Source: Gottfriedia sp049568075 (GTDB lineage: Bacteria > Bacillota > Bacilli > Bacillales > Bacillaceae_G). From it: 64,000 nt of DNA. Under the pieces are notes generated by a model. It saw nothing but the letters and a program-made list of their open reading frames with translations, was not told the origin of the DNA and ran no database searches. Position 1 is the stretch's first letter. Each line of letters starts with the position of its first letter. Shown one piece after another: positions 41,737 to 51,071 of the stretch. The translations under genes and the position numbers were made by a program. Where the stretch lies: NCBI GenBank assembly GCA_049568075.1, contig CP144911.1. One strand, 5' to 3'.

Positions 41737-42380
41737 GTTGGCTAACAGTTGCAGTTGCAAAAGGAAGACTTGAAGATGAAGTTATTAAAATATTAAGTCA
41801 GTCTGGTTATCGAAAAGTAATTGATTCTAAAACTAGAAAACTAATTTTTGAAGATGAATTAAATAAAATTAAATATTTAGTCGTGAAACCTGTAGATGTC
41901 GCTACATATGTTGAACGAGGAGTTTGCGATCTTGGTTTTGTAGGAAAAGACATTCTGCTAGAACAAGAGAAAGATGTCTATGAGTTGATGGATTTAGAAC
42001 TTGGAAAATGCATTTTTGCAGCAGCGGGTTTTCCAGGAACGTTAATTGATCGAGGTGATGAAACATTAAGAGTTGCGACAAAATATCCAAATATTACTTC
42101 AAAGTATTTTCAGTTTAGGCAAAATATTGAACTTATTTATTTAAACGGTTCAGTTGAATTAGCACCAATCGTAGGCATGTCAGATATTATTGTTGATTTA
42201 GTAGAAACAGGAAGTACCTTAAAGGCAAATGGATTAGTCATCTTAGAAGAAATGATTCCAATCAGTGCTAGAGTGATTTCAAATCGTGTAAGTTATCGAT
42301 TTAACTATTTCCGTATTACTGAATTTATAGAAAAAATTAAGAAGGGTAGGAACATATATGCTGGAAATTTTATCGATTAA
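41733..42380 (+). CDS. hisG: ATP phosphoribosyltransferase catalytic subunit HisG
   Basis: HisG joins ATP and PRPP to phosphoribosyl-ATP. The 215-residue protein is the short form, which requires HisZ. It starts LTVAVAKGRLEDEVIKILS, and the PRPP-binding and signature region is SVELAPIVGMSDIIVDLVETG near residue 146. The start GTG 41733 overlaps the hisZ stop (GTGA). The C-terminus overlaps hisD by 23 bp. It lacks the C-terminal regulatory ACT-like domain, as expected. Confidence 0.95.
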   Translation: MSWLTVAVAKGRLEDEVIKILSQSGYRKVIDSKTRKLIFEDELNKIKYLVVKPVDVATYVERGVCDLGFVGKDILLEQEKDVYELMDLELGKCIFAAAGFPGTLIDRGDETLRVATKYPNITSKYFQFRQNIELIYLNGSVELAPIVGMSDIIVDLVETGSTLKANGLVILEEMIPISARVISNRVSYRFNYFRITEFIEKIKKGRNIYAGNFID

Positions 42381-43647
42381 TCAAAAAAGCGAAAAACTTG
42401 AAAGTATTATAAGTCGAACGAATTTACCTACTGTTGAGATTACAAAAAGCGTAGAAAAGATTTTATTAAATGTGAAAGAAAATGGTGATGAAGCTGTACG
42501 TCAGTATTCTTTAATTTATGATGAGGTGAAACTAAAAAGCTTTGAAGTTAGTGAAGATGAGTTTAATGAAGCCCTAGAACAAACTGATGAAAACTTAATA
42601 AATGCATTAATTGAAGCTAAGAAAAATATAGAGACATATCATGAAAAACAATTGCAAGATGGTTATAAAATAAATGAAAAAAATTCATATGTTCAACAAT
42701 TAATTAATTCGATTGAAAGAGTGGGTGTGTATATCCCAGGTGGAAAAGCGGCATACCCATCAACAGTTTTAATGAATGTGATTCCTGCAAAAATAGCAGG
42801 GGTGAATGAAATTGTCATTGTAACGCCACCAAATAAAGAAGGAAAAATTAAGCCTTCCATTCTAGTAGCTGCGAAATTAGCGGGTGTTACAAAAGTATTA
42901 AAAATCGGTGGTGCGCAAGCGATAGGAGCACTTGCGTATGGAACTGAAACAATTGAAAAAGTAGATAAAATAGTTGGTCCTGGCAATATTTATGTGGCGC
43001 TTGCTAAGAAAAGTGTTTCAGGCATAGTAGGAATTGATATGGTTGCAGGACCAACTGAGGTTGTCATATTAGCAGATGAAACAGCCAATCCGAGATTTAT
43101 TGCTGCTGACTTAATGGCACAGGCGGAGCATGATGAAATGGCATCTAGTATTGTGATTACGAATTCAGAAGAGTTTGCACAAAAAATACAGCAAGAAATA
43201 CCTAACTTATTAGAAGAACAACCTAGAAAAGAAATTATTCAAAGCTCATTCGAAAATTATGGAGCCATTATCGTCGTTAAAACAATCGAGGAAGGTATTG
43301 AGCTTGTTAATAAATTAGCGCCTGAACACCTTGAACTAATGATAGAAAATTCAGAGTCGATCGTTCATAAAATTAAAAATGCTGGTGCTATTTTTTTAGG
43401 AGACTATACTCCAGAGCCTGTTGGCGATTACTTTGCTGGAACAAATCATACATTACCGACTAGCGGAACTGCAAGATTTACCTCGCCATTAAATGTAAAT
43501 GATTTTCAAAAGAAAACATCCGTTGTTTATTACAATAAGGCTGCCTTAAGTGAAGCAAGAAAACATATTGAATTGATCGCAGAGGAAGAAGGACTATTTG
43601 GTCACGGTAAAGCAATTAGTATTCGATTTGAGGAGGATTCAAAGTGA
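42358..43647 (+). CDS. hisD: Histidinol dehydrogenase
   Basis: HisD oxidises histidinol to histidine in two NAD-dependent steps. The 429-residue protein shows RVGVYIPGGKAAYPSTVLMN, IGGAQAIGALAYGTETI, the zinc-site region MAGPTEVVILADE with AEHDEMASS, and the C-terminal NHTLPTSGTARFTSPLNVND. The start is ATG 42358, inside the end of hisG, so it is translationally coupled. Confidence 0.97.
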   Translation: MLEILSINQKSEKLESIISRTNLPTVEITKSVEKILLNVKENGDEAVRQYSLIYDEVKLKSFEVSEDEFNEALEQTDENLINALIEAKKNIETYHEKQLQDGYKINEKNSYVQQLINSIERVGVYIPGGKAAYPSTVLMNVIPAKIAGVNEIVIVTPPNKEGKIKPSILVAAKLAGVTKVLKIGGAQAIGALAYGTETIEKVDKIVGPGNIYVALAKKSVSGIVGIDMVAGPTEVVILADETANPRFIAADLMAQAEHDEMASSIVITNSEEFAQKIQQEIPNLLEEQPRKEIIQSSFENYGAIIVVKTIEEGIELVNKLAPEHLELMIENSESIVHKIKNAGAIFLGDYTPEPVGDYFAGTNHTLPTSGTARFTSPLNVNDFQKKTSVVYYNKAALSEARKHIELIAEEEGLFGHGKAISIRFEEDSK

Positions 43648-44222
43648 GAACTGCAGTGATAACAAGACAAACAAATGAAACAAATATACGTTTGAAATTA
43701 AATTTAGATGGTGAAGGAGAAAGTAACATTCAAACTGGAATTGGTTTTTTAGACCATATGTTAACGTTATTTTCATTCCATAGCGGAATAGACTTAGAAG
43801 TATTTTGTGAGGGTGATCTTGAAGTAGATGATCATCACACAACAGAAGATGTTGGTATCGCATTAGGTAAAGCCTTATTAATTGCCTTAGAAGAAAAAAT
43901 TGGCATTAATCGTTACGGTTCATGCTACATTCCAATGGATGAAACGTTAGCAAGAGTTGTCGTCGATTTTAGTGGAAGACCGTATCTTGTTTATAATGAT
44001 CGAACAGTAAGAGAACGTATTGGAATGATTGATACACAGAATTTTAAAGAATTTTTTAAATCATTAAGCTCTGAAGCAAGAATGAATTGTCATATGGAAG
44101 TTTTATATGGAGAAAATGATCACCACAAAATTGAAGCTTTATTTAAAGCATTTGGAAGAGCGGTTAAACAAGCAGTTGAAGTAACTTCAACTAAATTACC
44201 TTCCACGAAAGGAATGTTATAA
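43644..44222 (+). CDS. hisB: Imidazoleglycerol-phosphate dehydratase
   Basis: A 192-residue single-function HisB. The metal-binding motifs are GIGFLDHMLTLFSFHSGIDL, DDHHTTEDVGIALG, and later DTQNFKEFFKSLSSEARMNC with ENDHHKIEALFKAFGRAVK. No phosphatase domain is fused; that role is filled by hisJ at the operon end. GTG 43644 overlaps the hisD stop. Confidence 0.97.
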   Translation: MRTAVITRQTNETNIRLKLNLDGEGESNIQTGIGFLDHMLTLFSFHSGIDLEVFCEGDLEVDDHHTTEDVGIALGKALLIALEEKIGINRYGSCYIPMDETLARVVVDFSGRPYLVYNDRTVRERIGMIDTQNFKEFFKSLSSEARMNCHMEVLYGENDHHKIEALFKAFGRAVKQAVEVTSTKLPSTKGML

Positions 44223-44846
44223 GTGAATATTATTATTGATTATGGTGTTGGTAATTTAGATTCATTAAAAAGAGCATGTGAGGAAATTGATTTTCCTGTA
44301 GTCATTACGAATGAAATTGAAGTGATAGAGCAAGCTTCTTCTATTATTCTACCAGGTGTTGGAGCTTATGAAGCAGCGATGAACGAATTAAATCGACTTG
44401 GTTTAGTAGATTGTATAAAGTCAAAAGCAAAAACCGGTACTCCGATTTTAGGGATTTGCCTGGGAATGCAATTACTATATGAATTTAGTGAAGAAAATTT
44501 CGGGGCAAGTGGGCTTGCCTTAATTAAAGGACAGGTAAAACGTATACCTAACTTTGTAAAAGTTCCACATATGGGCTGGAATAAGTTAAATTTTACTAAA
44601 CAGGAATCATTATTAAAATATATAAATGAAGGCGATTATGTCTATTTTGTACACTCATTTTATATTAGTTCAACAAATGATGAGCTTTTAGCTTATTCTG
44701 AATACGGTGTAAAGATTCCAGCAATTATTAAATCCGATAATATTTACGGAATGCAATTTCACCCTGAAAAAAGTGCAGAAACAGGTCTAAATTTATTAAA
44801 AGCATTTAAGGAGATGTGTTTATATGATTCTATATCCAGCAATTGA
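44223..44846 (+). CDS. hisH: Imidazole glycerol phosphate synthase glutaminase subunit HisH
   Basis: A 207-residue class I glutamine amidotransferase that feeds ammonia to HisF. It has the nucleophile loop GTPILGICLGMQLLYEFS (Cys in GICLG), ILPGVGAYEAAM near the start, and the catalytic His/Glu in GMQFHPEKSAETG. The start is GTG 44223 directly after the hisB stop. It overlaps hisA by 23 bp. Confidence 0.97.
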   Translation: MNIIIDYGVGNLDSLKRACEEIDFPVVITNEIEVIEQASSIILPGVGAYEAAMNELNRLGLVDCIKSKAKTGTPILGICLGMQLLYEFSEENFGASGLALIKGQVKRIPNFVKVPHMGWNKLNFTKQESLLKYINEGDYVYFVHSFYISSTNDELLAYSEYGVKIPAIIKSDNIYGMQFHPEKSAETGLNLLKAFKEMCLYDSISSN

Positions 44847-45555
44847 TTTAAAGGATGGTAATTGCGTTCGCTTAGAGCAAGGAGATTTTAATAAGAAAGT
44901 AATATATAAGAGTTCACCATTCGAAGTTGCGTTAGATTTTGAAAAAGCAGGTGCAAAAGTATTGCATATTGTTGATTTAGATGGAGCAAGAACTGGAGAA
45001 AAGAAAAATGCTTCAATTATAAAAGAAATTGTTCAAAATACGAATTTAAACATTCAGTTAGGTGGAGGAATAAGATCACTTGATTCGATTTCATTTTGGT
45101 TAGAATTAGGTGTAGAAAAAGTAATTTTAGGTACAGCTGCAATAAATGATAGACAACTTTTAGAACAAGCTGTTTTAAAATACGGTGATCGAATCATTGT
45201 AGGAGTAGATGCAAAAGACAGTTTTGTAGCCATAAATGGGTGGGAAGAGTCGACAAATCAAGATAGCTTTGAATTTTGTAAAAAGTTAGAGCTACTCGGT
45301 GTGAAAACAGTCGTATACACTGATATTTCAAAGGACGGCATGTTAAGTGGACCAAATTTAGATGCATATAAAAGATTAGCTGAAGAAACAAATTTAAATA
45401 TTATCGCTTCAGGTGGAGTGAGCTCAATCAATGATCTGAAGTCACTTCGTAAGTTAAATATTTATGGTGCGATTTCTGGTAAAGCATTATATGAAGGAAA
45501 ATTTACAGTTGAGGAGGCACTTAAATGCTTGCAAGAAGAATTATACCGTGCTTAG
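44824..45555 (+). CDS. hisA: ProFAR isomerase HisA
   Basis: A 243-residue (beta-alpha)8 barrel isomerase converting ProFAR to PRFAR. The first catalytic Asp lies in YPAIDLKDGNCVRLEQGDF and the second in VVYTDISKDGMLSGPN. Phosphate-binding loops are QLGGGIRSLDS and ASGGVSSINDLKS. The start ATG 44824 lies inside hisH, and its end overlaps hisF by 31 bp. Confidence 0.97.
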   Translation: MILYPAIDLKDGNCVRLEQGDFNKKVIYKSSPFEVALDFEKAGAKVLHIVDLDGARTGEKKNASIIKEIVQNTNLNIQLGGGIRSLDSISFWLELGVEKVILGTAAINDRQLLEQAVLKYGDRIIVGVDAKDSFVAINGWEESTNQDSFEFCKKLELLGVKTVVYTDISKDGMLSGPNLDAYKRLAEETNLNIIASGGVSSINDLKSLRKLNIYGAISGKALYEGKFTVEEALKCLQEELYRA

Positions 45556-46283
45556 ACGTTCGTAATGGACGAGTCGTGAAAGGAAAACAGTTTTCAAGTA
45601 TTCAAGATGTTGACTCACCTACAAAACTAGGAAAATATTATAGTGATAATGGTGCTGACGAACTAGTATTTTATGATATTACAGCCTCAAATGAAGAAAG
45701 AGATATATCATTGAAATTTGTTTCAGAAGTAGCGAAGGAATTGCGTATTCCGTTCAGTGTTGGAGGGGGAGTACGTTCGATTGATGATTTTATGAAACTA
45801 TTAAGAAATGGAGCCGATAAAGTCTCAATCAATTCTGCCGCAATTTTAAATCCGAATTTAATTAAGGAAGCATCTGATCGTTTTGGATCGCAATGCGTTG
45901 TGCTTTCAATTGATGCAAAGTTAAATAAAGATGGCAATTATAAAGTGTTTATAAATGGTGGCCGGAAAGAGACTGAATGGGATGCGATTGATTGGGCAAA
46001 GAAAGGTGTAGAACTTGGAGCGGGTGAAATTGTCTTAAATAGTATTGATGAAGATGGTATGAAAAGAGGATTTGATATCCGATTGCTGCAAAAAATTACA
46101 AATGCCGTTAATGTTCCGGTTATCGCATCTGGTGGCGCTGGAAAAGTAGAACACTTTTATGATGCGATTGAATATGCAAATGTCGATGGAGTTTTAGCTG
46201 CATCAGTATTCCATTTTGGAGAAATCAAAATTAGTGAATTAAAAGACTATTTAAATGAAAAAAATATTCCAGTTCGACTATAG
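45525..46283 (+). CDS. hisF: Imidazole glycerol phosphate synthase cyclase subunit HisF
   Basis: A 252-residue barrel protein paralogous to HisA, which makes imidazole glycerol phosphate and AICAR with HisH. Catalytic Asp residues are in IIPCLDVRNGRVVKGKQF and LNSIDEDGMKRGFD. Phosphate loops are SVGGGVRSIDDF and ASGGAGKVEHF. The start ATG 45525 follows GAGGAGGC within hisA. Confidence 0.97.
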   Translation: MLARRIIPCLDVRNGRVVKGKQFSSIQDVDSPTKLGKYYSDNGADELVFYDITASNEERDISLKFVSEVAKELRIPFSVGGGVRSIDDFMKLLRNGADKVSINSAAILNPNLIKEASDRFGSQCVVLSIDAKLNKDGNYKVFINGGRKETEWDAIDWAKKGVELGAGEIVLNSIDEDGMKRGFDIRLLQKITNAVNVPVIASGGAGKVEHFYDAIEYANVDGVLAASVFHFGEIKISELKDYLNEKNIPVRL

Positions 46284-46294
46284 GAGGAGAAAAC

Positions 46295-46942
46295 ATGTTT
46301 TTTGATATCGAAAAAATTCGCTTTAATGAACAAGGGTTAGTACCAGCAATTGTACAAGATATTAATACGAAAGAAGTATTAATGTTGGCATATATGAATA
46401 ATGAATCAATTAAACTAACAATCGATACTGGATTTGCCACATTTTATAGTAGAAGTCGTAGGTCTATTTGGAAAAAAGGAGAAACATCGGGGAATCTTCA
46501 ATATGTTAAATCGATTTCTTATGATTGTGATCAAGACTCAATATTACTACAGGTTGAACAAGTAGGTGTAGCATGCCACACAGGAAGCTACAGTTGTTTT
46601 TCCGAAAAACTAACTTTAATGCAAGAAAAAAATATTGTTCAAAATGAATCATTAAGCTATTTGCCTAATCTCTATGAAACGATACGAGATCGAAAAGAGA
46701 ATCCGATTGAAGGATCTTATACTACCTATTTATTTAATCAAGGTATTGATAAAATCTTGAAAAAAGTAGGTGAAGAGACAAGCGAAGTAATTATTGGAGC
46801 TAAAAATGAAGGAACAGAAGAATTAATTTATGAGATTAGTGATCTAGTTTATCACACGGTTGTCTTAATGGTGGAAAAAGGAATAAAACTTGAAGAGATA
46901 AACAATTGCTTATTAAATAGGAAGGAGAAAGTAAAATCTTGA
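46295..46942 (+). CDS. hisIE: Bifunctional phosphoribosyl-AMP cyclohydrolase/phosphoribosyl-ATP pyrophosphatase
   Basis: A 215-residue fusion. The N-terminal HisI part (residues 1-110) has SRSRRSIWKKGETSGN, DCDQDS and the zinc Cys in VACHTGSYSCF. The C-terminal HisE part (about 120-212) has NPIEGSYTTYLF, KKVGEETSEVIIGAKN and EISDLVYH. ATG 46295 follows AGGAGGAG. Its stop overlaps hisJ (TTGA). Confidence 0.97.
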   Translation: MFFDIEKIRFNEQGLVPAIVQDINTKEVLMLAYMNNESIKLTIDTGFATFYSRSRRSIWKKGETSGNLQYVKSISYDCDQDSILLQVEQVGVACHTGSYSCFSEKLTLMQEKNIVQNESLSYLPNLYETIRDRKENPIEGSYTTYLFNQGIDKILKKVGEETSEVIIGAKNEGTEELIYEISDLVYHTVVLMVEKGIKLEEINNCLLNRKEKVKS

Positions 46943-47769
46943 AAATTGATGGGCACACACATACACAATATTGTCCGCACGGAAGTGGTGATGACGTACA
47001 ATTAATGATCGAAAAAGCAATTGAATTTGGATTTGATGAATACCATATCACTGAGCATTCACCAGTACCATCAACATTTCAAAACTGCTTAAAGCCAAAT
47101 GAAGCAGTTGCTTCGCTTGCGATGTCTGAAAATGAAGTAGACAAATATATTAACCAAATGTATAAAGTTAGAGACAAGTATAAGGATAGAATTCGTATAA
47201 AAATTGGATTTGAATACGATTATTTACCGAGTGAATCAGTATGGTTTAAAGATTTTTTAAAAGAATACGGTAAATATTGTGATACAGGACTTTTGTCAGT
47301 TCATTACCTGGAAGGAAAAAATGGATGGCATTGTATAGATTATAAAGCTGAAGACACTTTTTCTGGTTTAGTACATTACTATGGTAGCGCAGAAGCATTT
47401 CAACTCGCATATTACGATTTAGTAAAACAGTCAATCATTGATGATCTAGGTCCGTTTAAACCAAAAAGAATCGGCCATATGACATTATGCAATAAATTTA
47501 AACAATTTTTGAAATGTGATGATACAGAAAAGATCCTAAATAAACAAGTTGAACTATTAAAGCTAATAAAGGAAAAAAATTATATCTTAGACTATAATAC
47601 TGCAGGATTATTTAAAGAGTATTGTGGTGAAACATATCCACCAAACCATGTTGTTGAAATTGCGAATTCCTTAAATATAGAGTTAATGTATGGGTCTGAT
47701 TCCCATAGTATAAAAGATGTTGGAAGAGGATATGAGGTTTATTTTTCAAATAGTAAAAGGGGAAACTGA
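46939..47769 (+). CDS. hisJ: Histidinol-phosphatase, PHP family
   Basis: A 276-residue PHP-domain phosphatase that makes histidinol from histidinol phosphate (HisJ/HisK of Bacillus). Metal-binding motifs: KIDGHTHTQYCPHGSGDD at the N-terminus, EYHITEHSP, LLSVHYLEG, RIGHMTLC and the final LMYGSDSHSIKDVG. The start is TTG 46939, overlapping the hisIE stop. It completes the pathway apart from hisC, which lies at 22416. Confidence 0.95.
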   Translation: MKIDGHTHTQYCPHGSGDDVQLMIEKAIEFGFDEYHITEHSPVPSTFQNCLKPNEAVASLAMSENEVDKYINQMYKVRDKYKDRIRIKIGFEYDYLPSESVWFKDFLKEYGKYCDTGLLSVHYLEGKNGWHCIDYKAEDTFSGLVHYYGSAEAFQLAYYDLVKQSIIDDLGPFKPKRIGHMTLCNKFKQFLKCDDTEKILNKQVELLKLIKEKNYILDYNTAGLFKEYCGETYPPNHVVEIANSLNIELMYGSDSHSIKDVGRGYEVYFSNSKRGN

Positions 47770-47784
47770 ACTGTTAGGCCATTA

Positions 47785-47997
47785 ATGAGTAAGTAATTTA
47801 CATCAAATTGATAATTAACTAACTCATGAACCTGTTATGGGTAAGTAATTTGCACCAAATTGCTAAATCTAACTCATGAAACCTTTATGGGTAAGTAATT
47901 TACACCAAATTACTAATTAACTAACTCATGAGCCATCTATGAGTAAGTAATTTACACGAAATTGTTAATTAACTAACTCATGAGCCTTTTATGATTA
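47785..47997 (+). repeat. Four tandem copies of a ~52-bp unit
   Basis: GTAAGTAATTT begins at 47789, 47841, 47891 and 47943, giving periods of 52, 50 and 52 bp. Each unit continues ACACCAAATT, a variable AT-rich part, and ACTAACTCATGA. That last block equals the left-arm core of the palindromic repeats in the 23.6-40.2 kb region (for example 31230). No coding frame is supported. Confidence 0.9.
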
Positions 47998-48017
47998 TCT
48001 TTTATTTCAACACATTG

Positions 48018-48048
48018 ACGATAAATTGACTATTTATCGTTTTTTTTG
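48018..48048 (+). terminator. Terminator of the histidine operon
   Basis: ACGATAAAT/TATTTATCGT hairpin followed by eight T, beyond the tandem repeat. Confidence 0.85.
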
Positions 48049-48165
48049 CGATATTTTTCTTAAAATGATGAAATTCCCCCAAATTACAAATATCAAACGT
48101 TAATGTATAATTAAGAAAAATAGAAACTTTTTACTAATTATCGTTTGCATAAAGGGAGAATTTGA

Positions 48166-48354
48166 ATGTCAAATTTTTTTTGGGTCGTATTAGGGGCTTT
48201 ATTAATGAGTACTATTGATTATTTGATGTTTTATTTTGGACTTAATACAGAGAATCAAAAATGGAACTGGTTTGAAAAACGAACAAAGTTTCAAAAAATT
48301 AGTATACTTTCTGGTGTGTTTTTAGTTATGTTTGTACTTAATATTGTAAGTTAA
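48166..48354 (+). CDS. Small two-helix membrane protein
   Basis: A 62-residue protein with hydrophobic segments FFWVVLGALLMSTIDYLMFYF and ISILSGVFLVMFVLNIV separated by the polar loop NTENQKWNWFEKRTKFQK. AAGGGAG precedes ATG 48166. It has its own terminator. The family is not recognised. Confidence 0.7.
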   Translation: MSNFFWVVLGALLMSTIDYLMFYFGLNTENQKWNWFEKRTKFQKISILSGVFLVMFVLNIVS

Positions 48355-48370
48355 AAGTTAATGCTACTAA

Positions 48371-48398
48371 GTGAGTCATGGTTGTGACTCCTTTTTTC
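48371..48398 (+). terminator. Terminator
   Basis: GAGTCA/TGACTC hairpin followed by CTTTTTT. The 250 bp between this and the next gene hold no supported gene. Confidence 0.7.
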
Positions 48399-48653
48399 TT
48401 TTTATAGATGAATTTATGGCTAATTTCTAGAAGGTTGATCCCAAAGATACAAATGTTATAAGAAAGATAAAAAAATAAAAGGTAAAAAAATCCATTTGTT
48501 GAATAAATAAACAGTGGTGACCTCTATATGAATCAATTGTTATCATTTAGTTCAAGTTTAGTCCAACTTTTTTAATGAAGTTTAATGGTTATGAGGAGAC
48601 TTTACAGAAGTAATTTCTAAAATTATTAGAGCTTAAAAAAGGAGGGAATTTTT

Positions 48654-49124
48654 ATGAATCGAAAAGAAATGTTTTTAAACGTATTAGACAAAACATATGA
48701 TAAGGAAAGTTGGTTTGCTCCACTAAAAGATTCAATTGTAGGAATTACAGCTGAACAAGCTGGTTGGAGACTATCAGGGGAAGCAACTAAATCAATTTGG
48801 GAAAACGTTAATCATCTTCTTTATTACAAAGAGAGGATTGTAGCAAATTTAGAAGGTAGAGAGTGGACACAAAATCTAGACGGGGACCAAACATTCTTTT
48901 TTACTGAACCATCGAATGATATAAATGAATGGAAGAGGGTAGTTGAACGTTTGGAAAATATTAGTTGTAGTTTAAGACAGCTATTGAGTAATATGACAGA
49001 TGAGGAATTAATGAGAAATTCTTTTGAAGTCAAATTAATGGATTTATTACTACATGACGCTTACCATACCGGACAAATTATTCAAATAAGAAAAATGCAA
49101 GGATCGTGGCCATCACATCGTTGA
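48654..49124 (+). CDS. DinB-family (DinB/YfiT-like) putative metal-dependent protein
   Basis: A 156-residue four-helix bundle of the DinB superfamily. The three metal-ligand His are visible: one in ENVNHLLYYKER (residue 51) and two in LLLHDAYHTGQIIQIRKM near the C-terminus. Bacillus members are often thiol-dependent transferases or damage-induced proteins. The ribosome binding site AAAGGAGGGAA precedes ATG 48654. It is a single gene with its own terminator. Confidence 0.87.
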   Translation: MNRKEMFLNVLDKTYDKESWFAPLKDSIVGITAEQAGWRLSGEATKSIWENVNHLLYYKERIVANLEGREWTQNLDGDQTFFFTEPSNDINEWKRVVERLENISCSLRQLLSNMTDEELMRNSFEVKLMDLLLHDAYHTGQIIQIRKMQGSWPSHR

Positions 49125-49136
49125 CATACTCGACTA

Positions 49137-49162
49137 AGGCAGCTTAAAGCTGTCTTTTTTGT
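49137..49162 (+). terminator. Terminator after the DinB gene
   Basis: GGCAGCTT/AAGCTGTC hairpin followed by TTTTTT. Confidence 0.85.
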
Positions 49163-49263
49163 TTTAGACAATCGGGGAGGAAGTACGGAAATAGAAATTG
49201 GATATACCTGGTATAATTAATCGAGTGTATTATTATAAATCGTAATATATTTGGAGGGGAAAA

Positions 49264-49671
49264 ATGAGAAAAAGATTACGAAAAAAAAGATCAAATAAAT
49301 GGGAATGGTTTTCAGTAAAAGTGTTATATGAATGTAAAATATCAGGAAATCCTTCACCAGAAAAAATCGATGAAGATTACGGTAGTGACGGACAAAAGAC
49401 ATTTGAGGAAAGCATTTTACTTATAAAAGCACCTTCAGAGGAAGAAGCTTATTTAATTGGTGAAAAAGTAGCAATAAAAAATGATGTGGAATACTTAAAT
49501 CAATATGATGAAACAGTAGAATGGAAGTTCATAAGAGTAATCGATTGCTTTAATTTATTTGATAAAAAGCTTCAAACAGGATCTGAACTATATTCTCGTT
49601 TTATAAGAGTTCCTGATGATTTGCCGACAGAAAAGCTTAGTTCAATTAATGACCGAGATTTTATTGAGTAA
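49264..49671 (+). CDS. DUF4288-like protein
   Basis: A 135-residue soluble protein. A basic start (MRKRLRKKRSNK) precedes a domain with WFSVKVLYECKISGNPS, FEESILLIKAPSEEEAYLIG and VEWKFIRVIDCFNLFD, which matches the DUF4288 pattern from memory. ATG 49264 follows TTGGAGGGG. The function is unknown. The next gene, an acetyltransferase, is 50 bp downstream, so they may share a transcript. Confidence 0.7.
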   Translation: MRKRLRKKRSNKWEWFSVKVLYECKISGNPSPEKIDEDYGSDGQKTFEESILLIKAPSEEEAYLIGEKVAIKNDVEYLNQYDETVEWKFIRVIDCFNLFDKKLQTGSELYSRFIRVPDDLPTEKLSSINDRDFIE

Positions 49672-49721
49672 GAAGTCAGCAATTAGGTTGAAAAAAACCA
49701 AATTTTGAGGGAGTAATGATT

Positions 49722-50273
49722 ATGTTTAGTTATAAAATTGAAGAAAACTTGCAATTAAAGTTATTAACTCTACAAGATGCAGATGAGTTATACAAATTAA
49801 CAATCAATTCTATGGAACATTTAAAAGAATGGTTGCCATTAATAGCATATAATCAAAAACCTGAGGATACAGAGAATTTTATAAAATCAACTATGAAACA
49901 ATTTGCTGAAAATAATGGATTTCAAGCTGGTATTTGGTCAAATTCAAAACTTGTTGGGGTTATTGGGTTCCATAAAATTGATTGGTCAAATAAGTCGACA
50001 AGTATCGGTTATTGGCTAGGAAAGGGGTTTGAAGGTACAGGCATAATGTCCAAAGCTTGTCATGCATTTGTTAATTATGCATTAACAGATCTATTGCTAA
50101 ATCGGGTCGAGATTCGTGCTGCTGTTGAAAATACAAAAAGTCGTGCTATTCCTGAGAGGTTAGGATTCTTTCAAGAAGGTCGGATCAGGAATGCAGAATG
50201 GTTGTATGATCATTATGCAGATCACATCGTTTATGGAATGTTAGCGGAAGATTGGGTTTCCTTAAGGAAATAA
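49722..50273 (+). CDS. RimJ/RimL-type GNAT acetyltransferase (YdaF-like)
   Basis: A 183-residue acetyltransferase, the length of Bacillus YdaF. It starts FSYKIEENLQLKLLTLQDAD and has the acetyl-CoA loop SIGYWLGKGFEGTGIMSKAC followed by RVEIRAAVENTKSRAIPERL, the YdaF/RimL pattern. ATG 49722 lies 8 nt after GAGGGAG; ATG 49716 is too close to that site. Homologues acetylate ribosomal protein N-termini or small amines; the substrate here is unknown. Confidence 0.88.
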   Translation: MFSYKIEENLQLKLLTLQDADELYKLTINSMEHLKEWLPLIAYNQKPEDTENFIKSTMKQFAENNGFQAGIWSNSKLVGVIGFHKIDWSNKSTSIGYWLGKGFEGTGIMSKACHAFVNYALTDLLLNRVEIRAAVENTKSRAIPERLGFFQEGRIRNAEWLYDHYADHIVYGMLAEDWVSLRK

Positions 50274-50449
50274 TGTTAATTTCATATCAATGAACTTTTT
50301 TTCTTGCATGAAAAGTATTAATACTTCAAATACTTCATTTGAAAGGACTTACTAATTATTTTTGGATAGATATTTACTAATGAGTTAAATGAAATAATGA
50401 CTTGTCTAGTGTGATGCTATAAACTGCATGTAAGAAAAGGAGAATATCA

Positions 50450-51025
50450 ATGCATTGGTATGAAAAACTAAATCAGTATTTTCCAGTTGAAGAAATGAAA
50501 TCAAGGGAACATATGGAAACTTTATTGAAAGAGAGACCAGATATTTACCATAAAGATGAAGGTCCACATCATGTTTTAATGTATGCGGAACTAGATGATT
50601 TTGTCTTTATCGATTACTTGTTCGTTTCGAATGATGCCCGTGGGCAGGGTCTTGGGTATAAATTGCTTGAAAAGCTAAAGAAGAAGGGCAAACCGATTAT
50701 TTTAGAGGTTGAACCAGTTAATTACGAAGATACAGATACAGAAAAAAGGCTTCGCTTTTATAAAAGAGAAGGTTTTGAGCATGCTCAGTCGATCGGATAT
50801 AACAGACGATCACTAGCAACTCAAGAAATAAACCCTATGGAGATTTTGTACTGGTCACCAAATAATGAAAGTGAAGAGGTGATTTTTAAAGCAATGAAAA
50901 AAACATATAATATGATTCATACATATAGGGATACACATTTTTACGGTGAATCTTATCAGCCAGTAGAGGAAGTTTTAACCTTTGGTGAAAATAATAGCAA
51001 TCAAAATCTCTTAGAAGACATATAA
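50450..51025 (+). CDS. GNAT family N-acetyltransferase
   Basis: A 191-residue protein. The GNAT core is MYAELDDFVFIDYLFVSNDA followed by the acetyl-CoA loop RGQGLGYKLLEKLKKKGKP near residues 64-82, then RLRFYKREGFEHAQ. The C-terminal 60 residues are an extension (VIFKAMKKTYNMIHTYRD onward) not needed for the core fold. ATG 50450 follows AAAGGAG. It is a single gene with its own terminator. Confidence 0.85.
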   Translation: MHWYEKLNQYFPVEEMKSREHMETLLKERPDIYHKDEGPHHVLMYAELDDFVFIDYLFVSNDARGQGLGYKLLEKLKKKGKPIILEVEPVNYEDTDTEKRLRFYKREGFEHAQSIGYNRRSLATQEINPMEILYWSPNNESEEVIFKAMKKTYNMIHTYRDTHFYGESYQPVEEVLTFGENNSNQNLLEDI

Positions 51026-51037
51026 AAATGTGAAATC

Positions 51038-51068
51038 AAAAACGACTGATTGCCTCAGTCGTTTTTTC
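51038..51068. terminator. Terminator between convergent genes
   Basis: AAAACGACTGA/TCAGTCGTTTT hairpin with T run on the plus side and an A-rich start on the minus side. Confidence 0.85.
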
Positions 51069-51071
51069 TAA

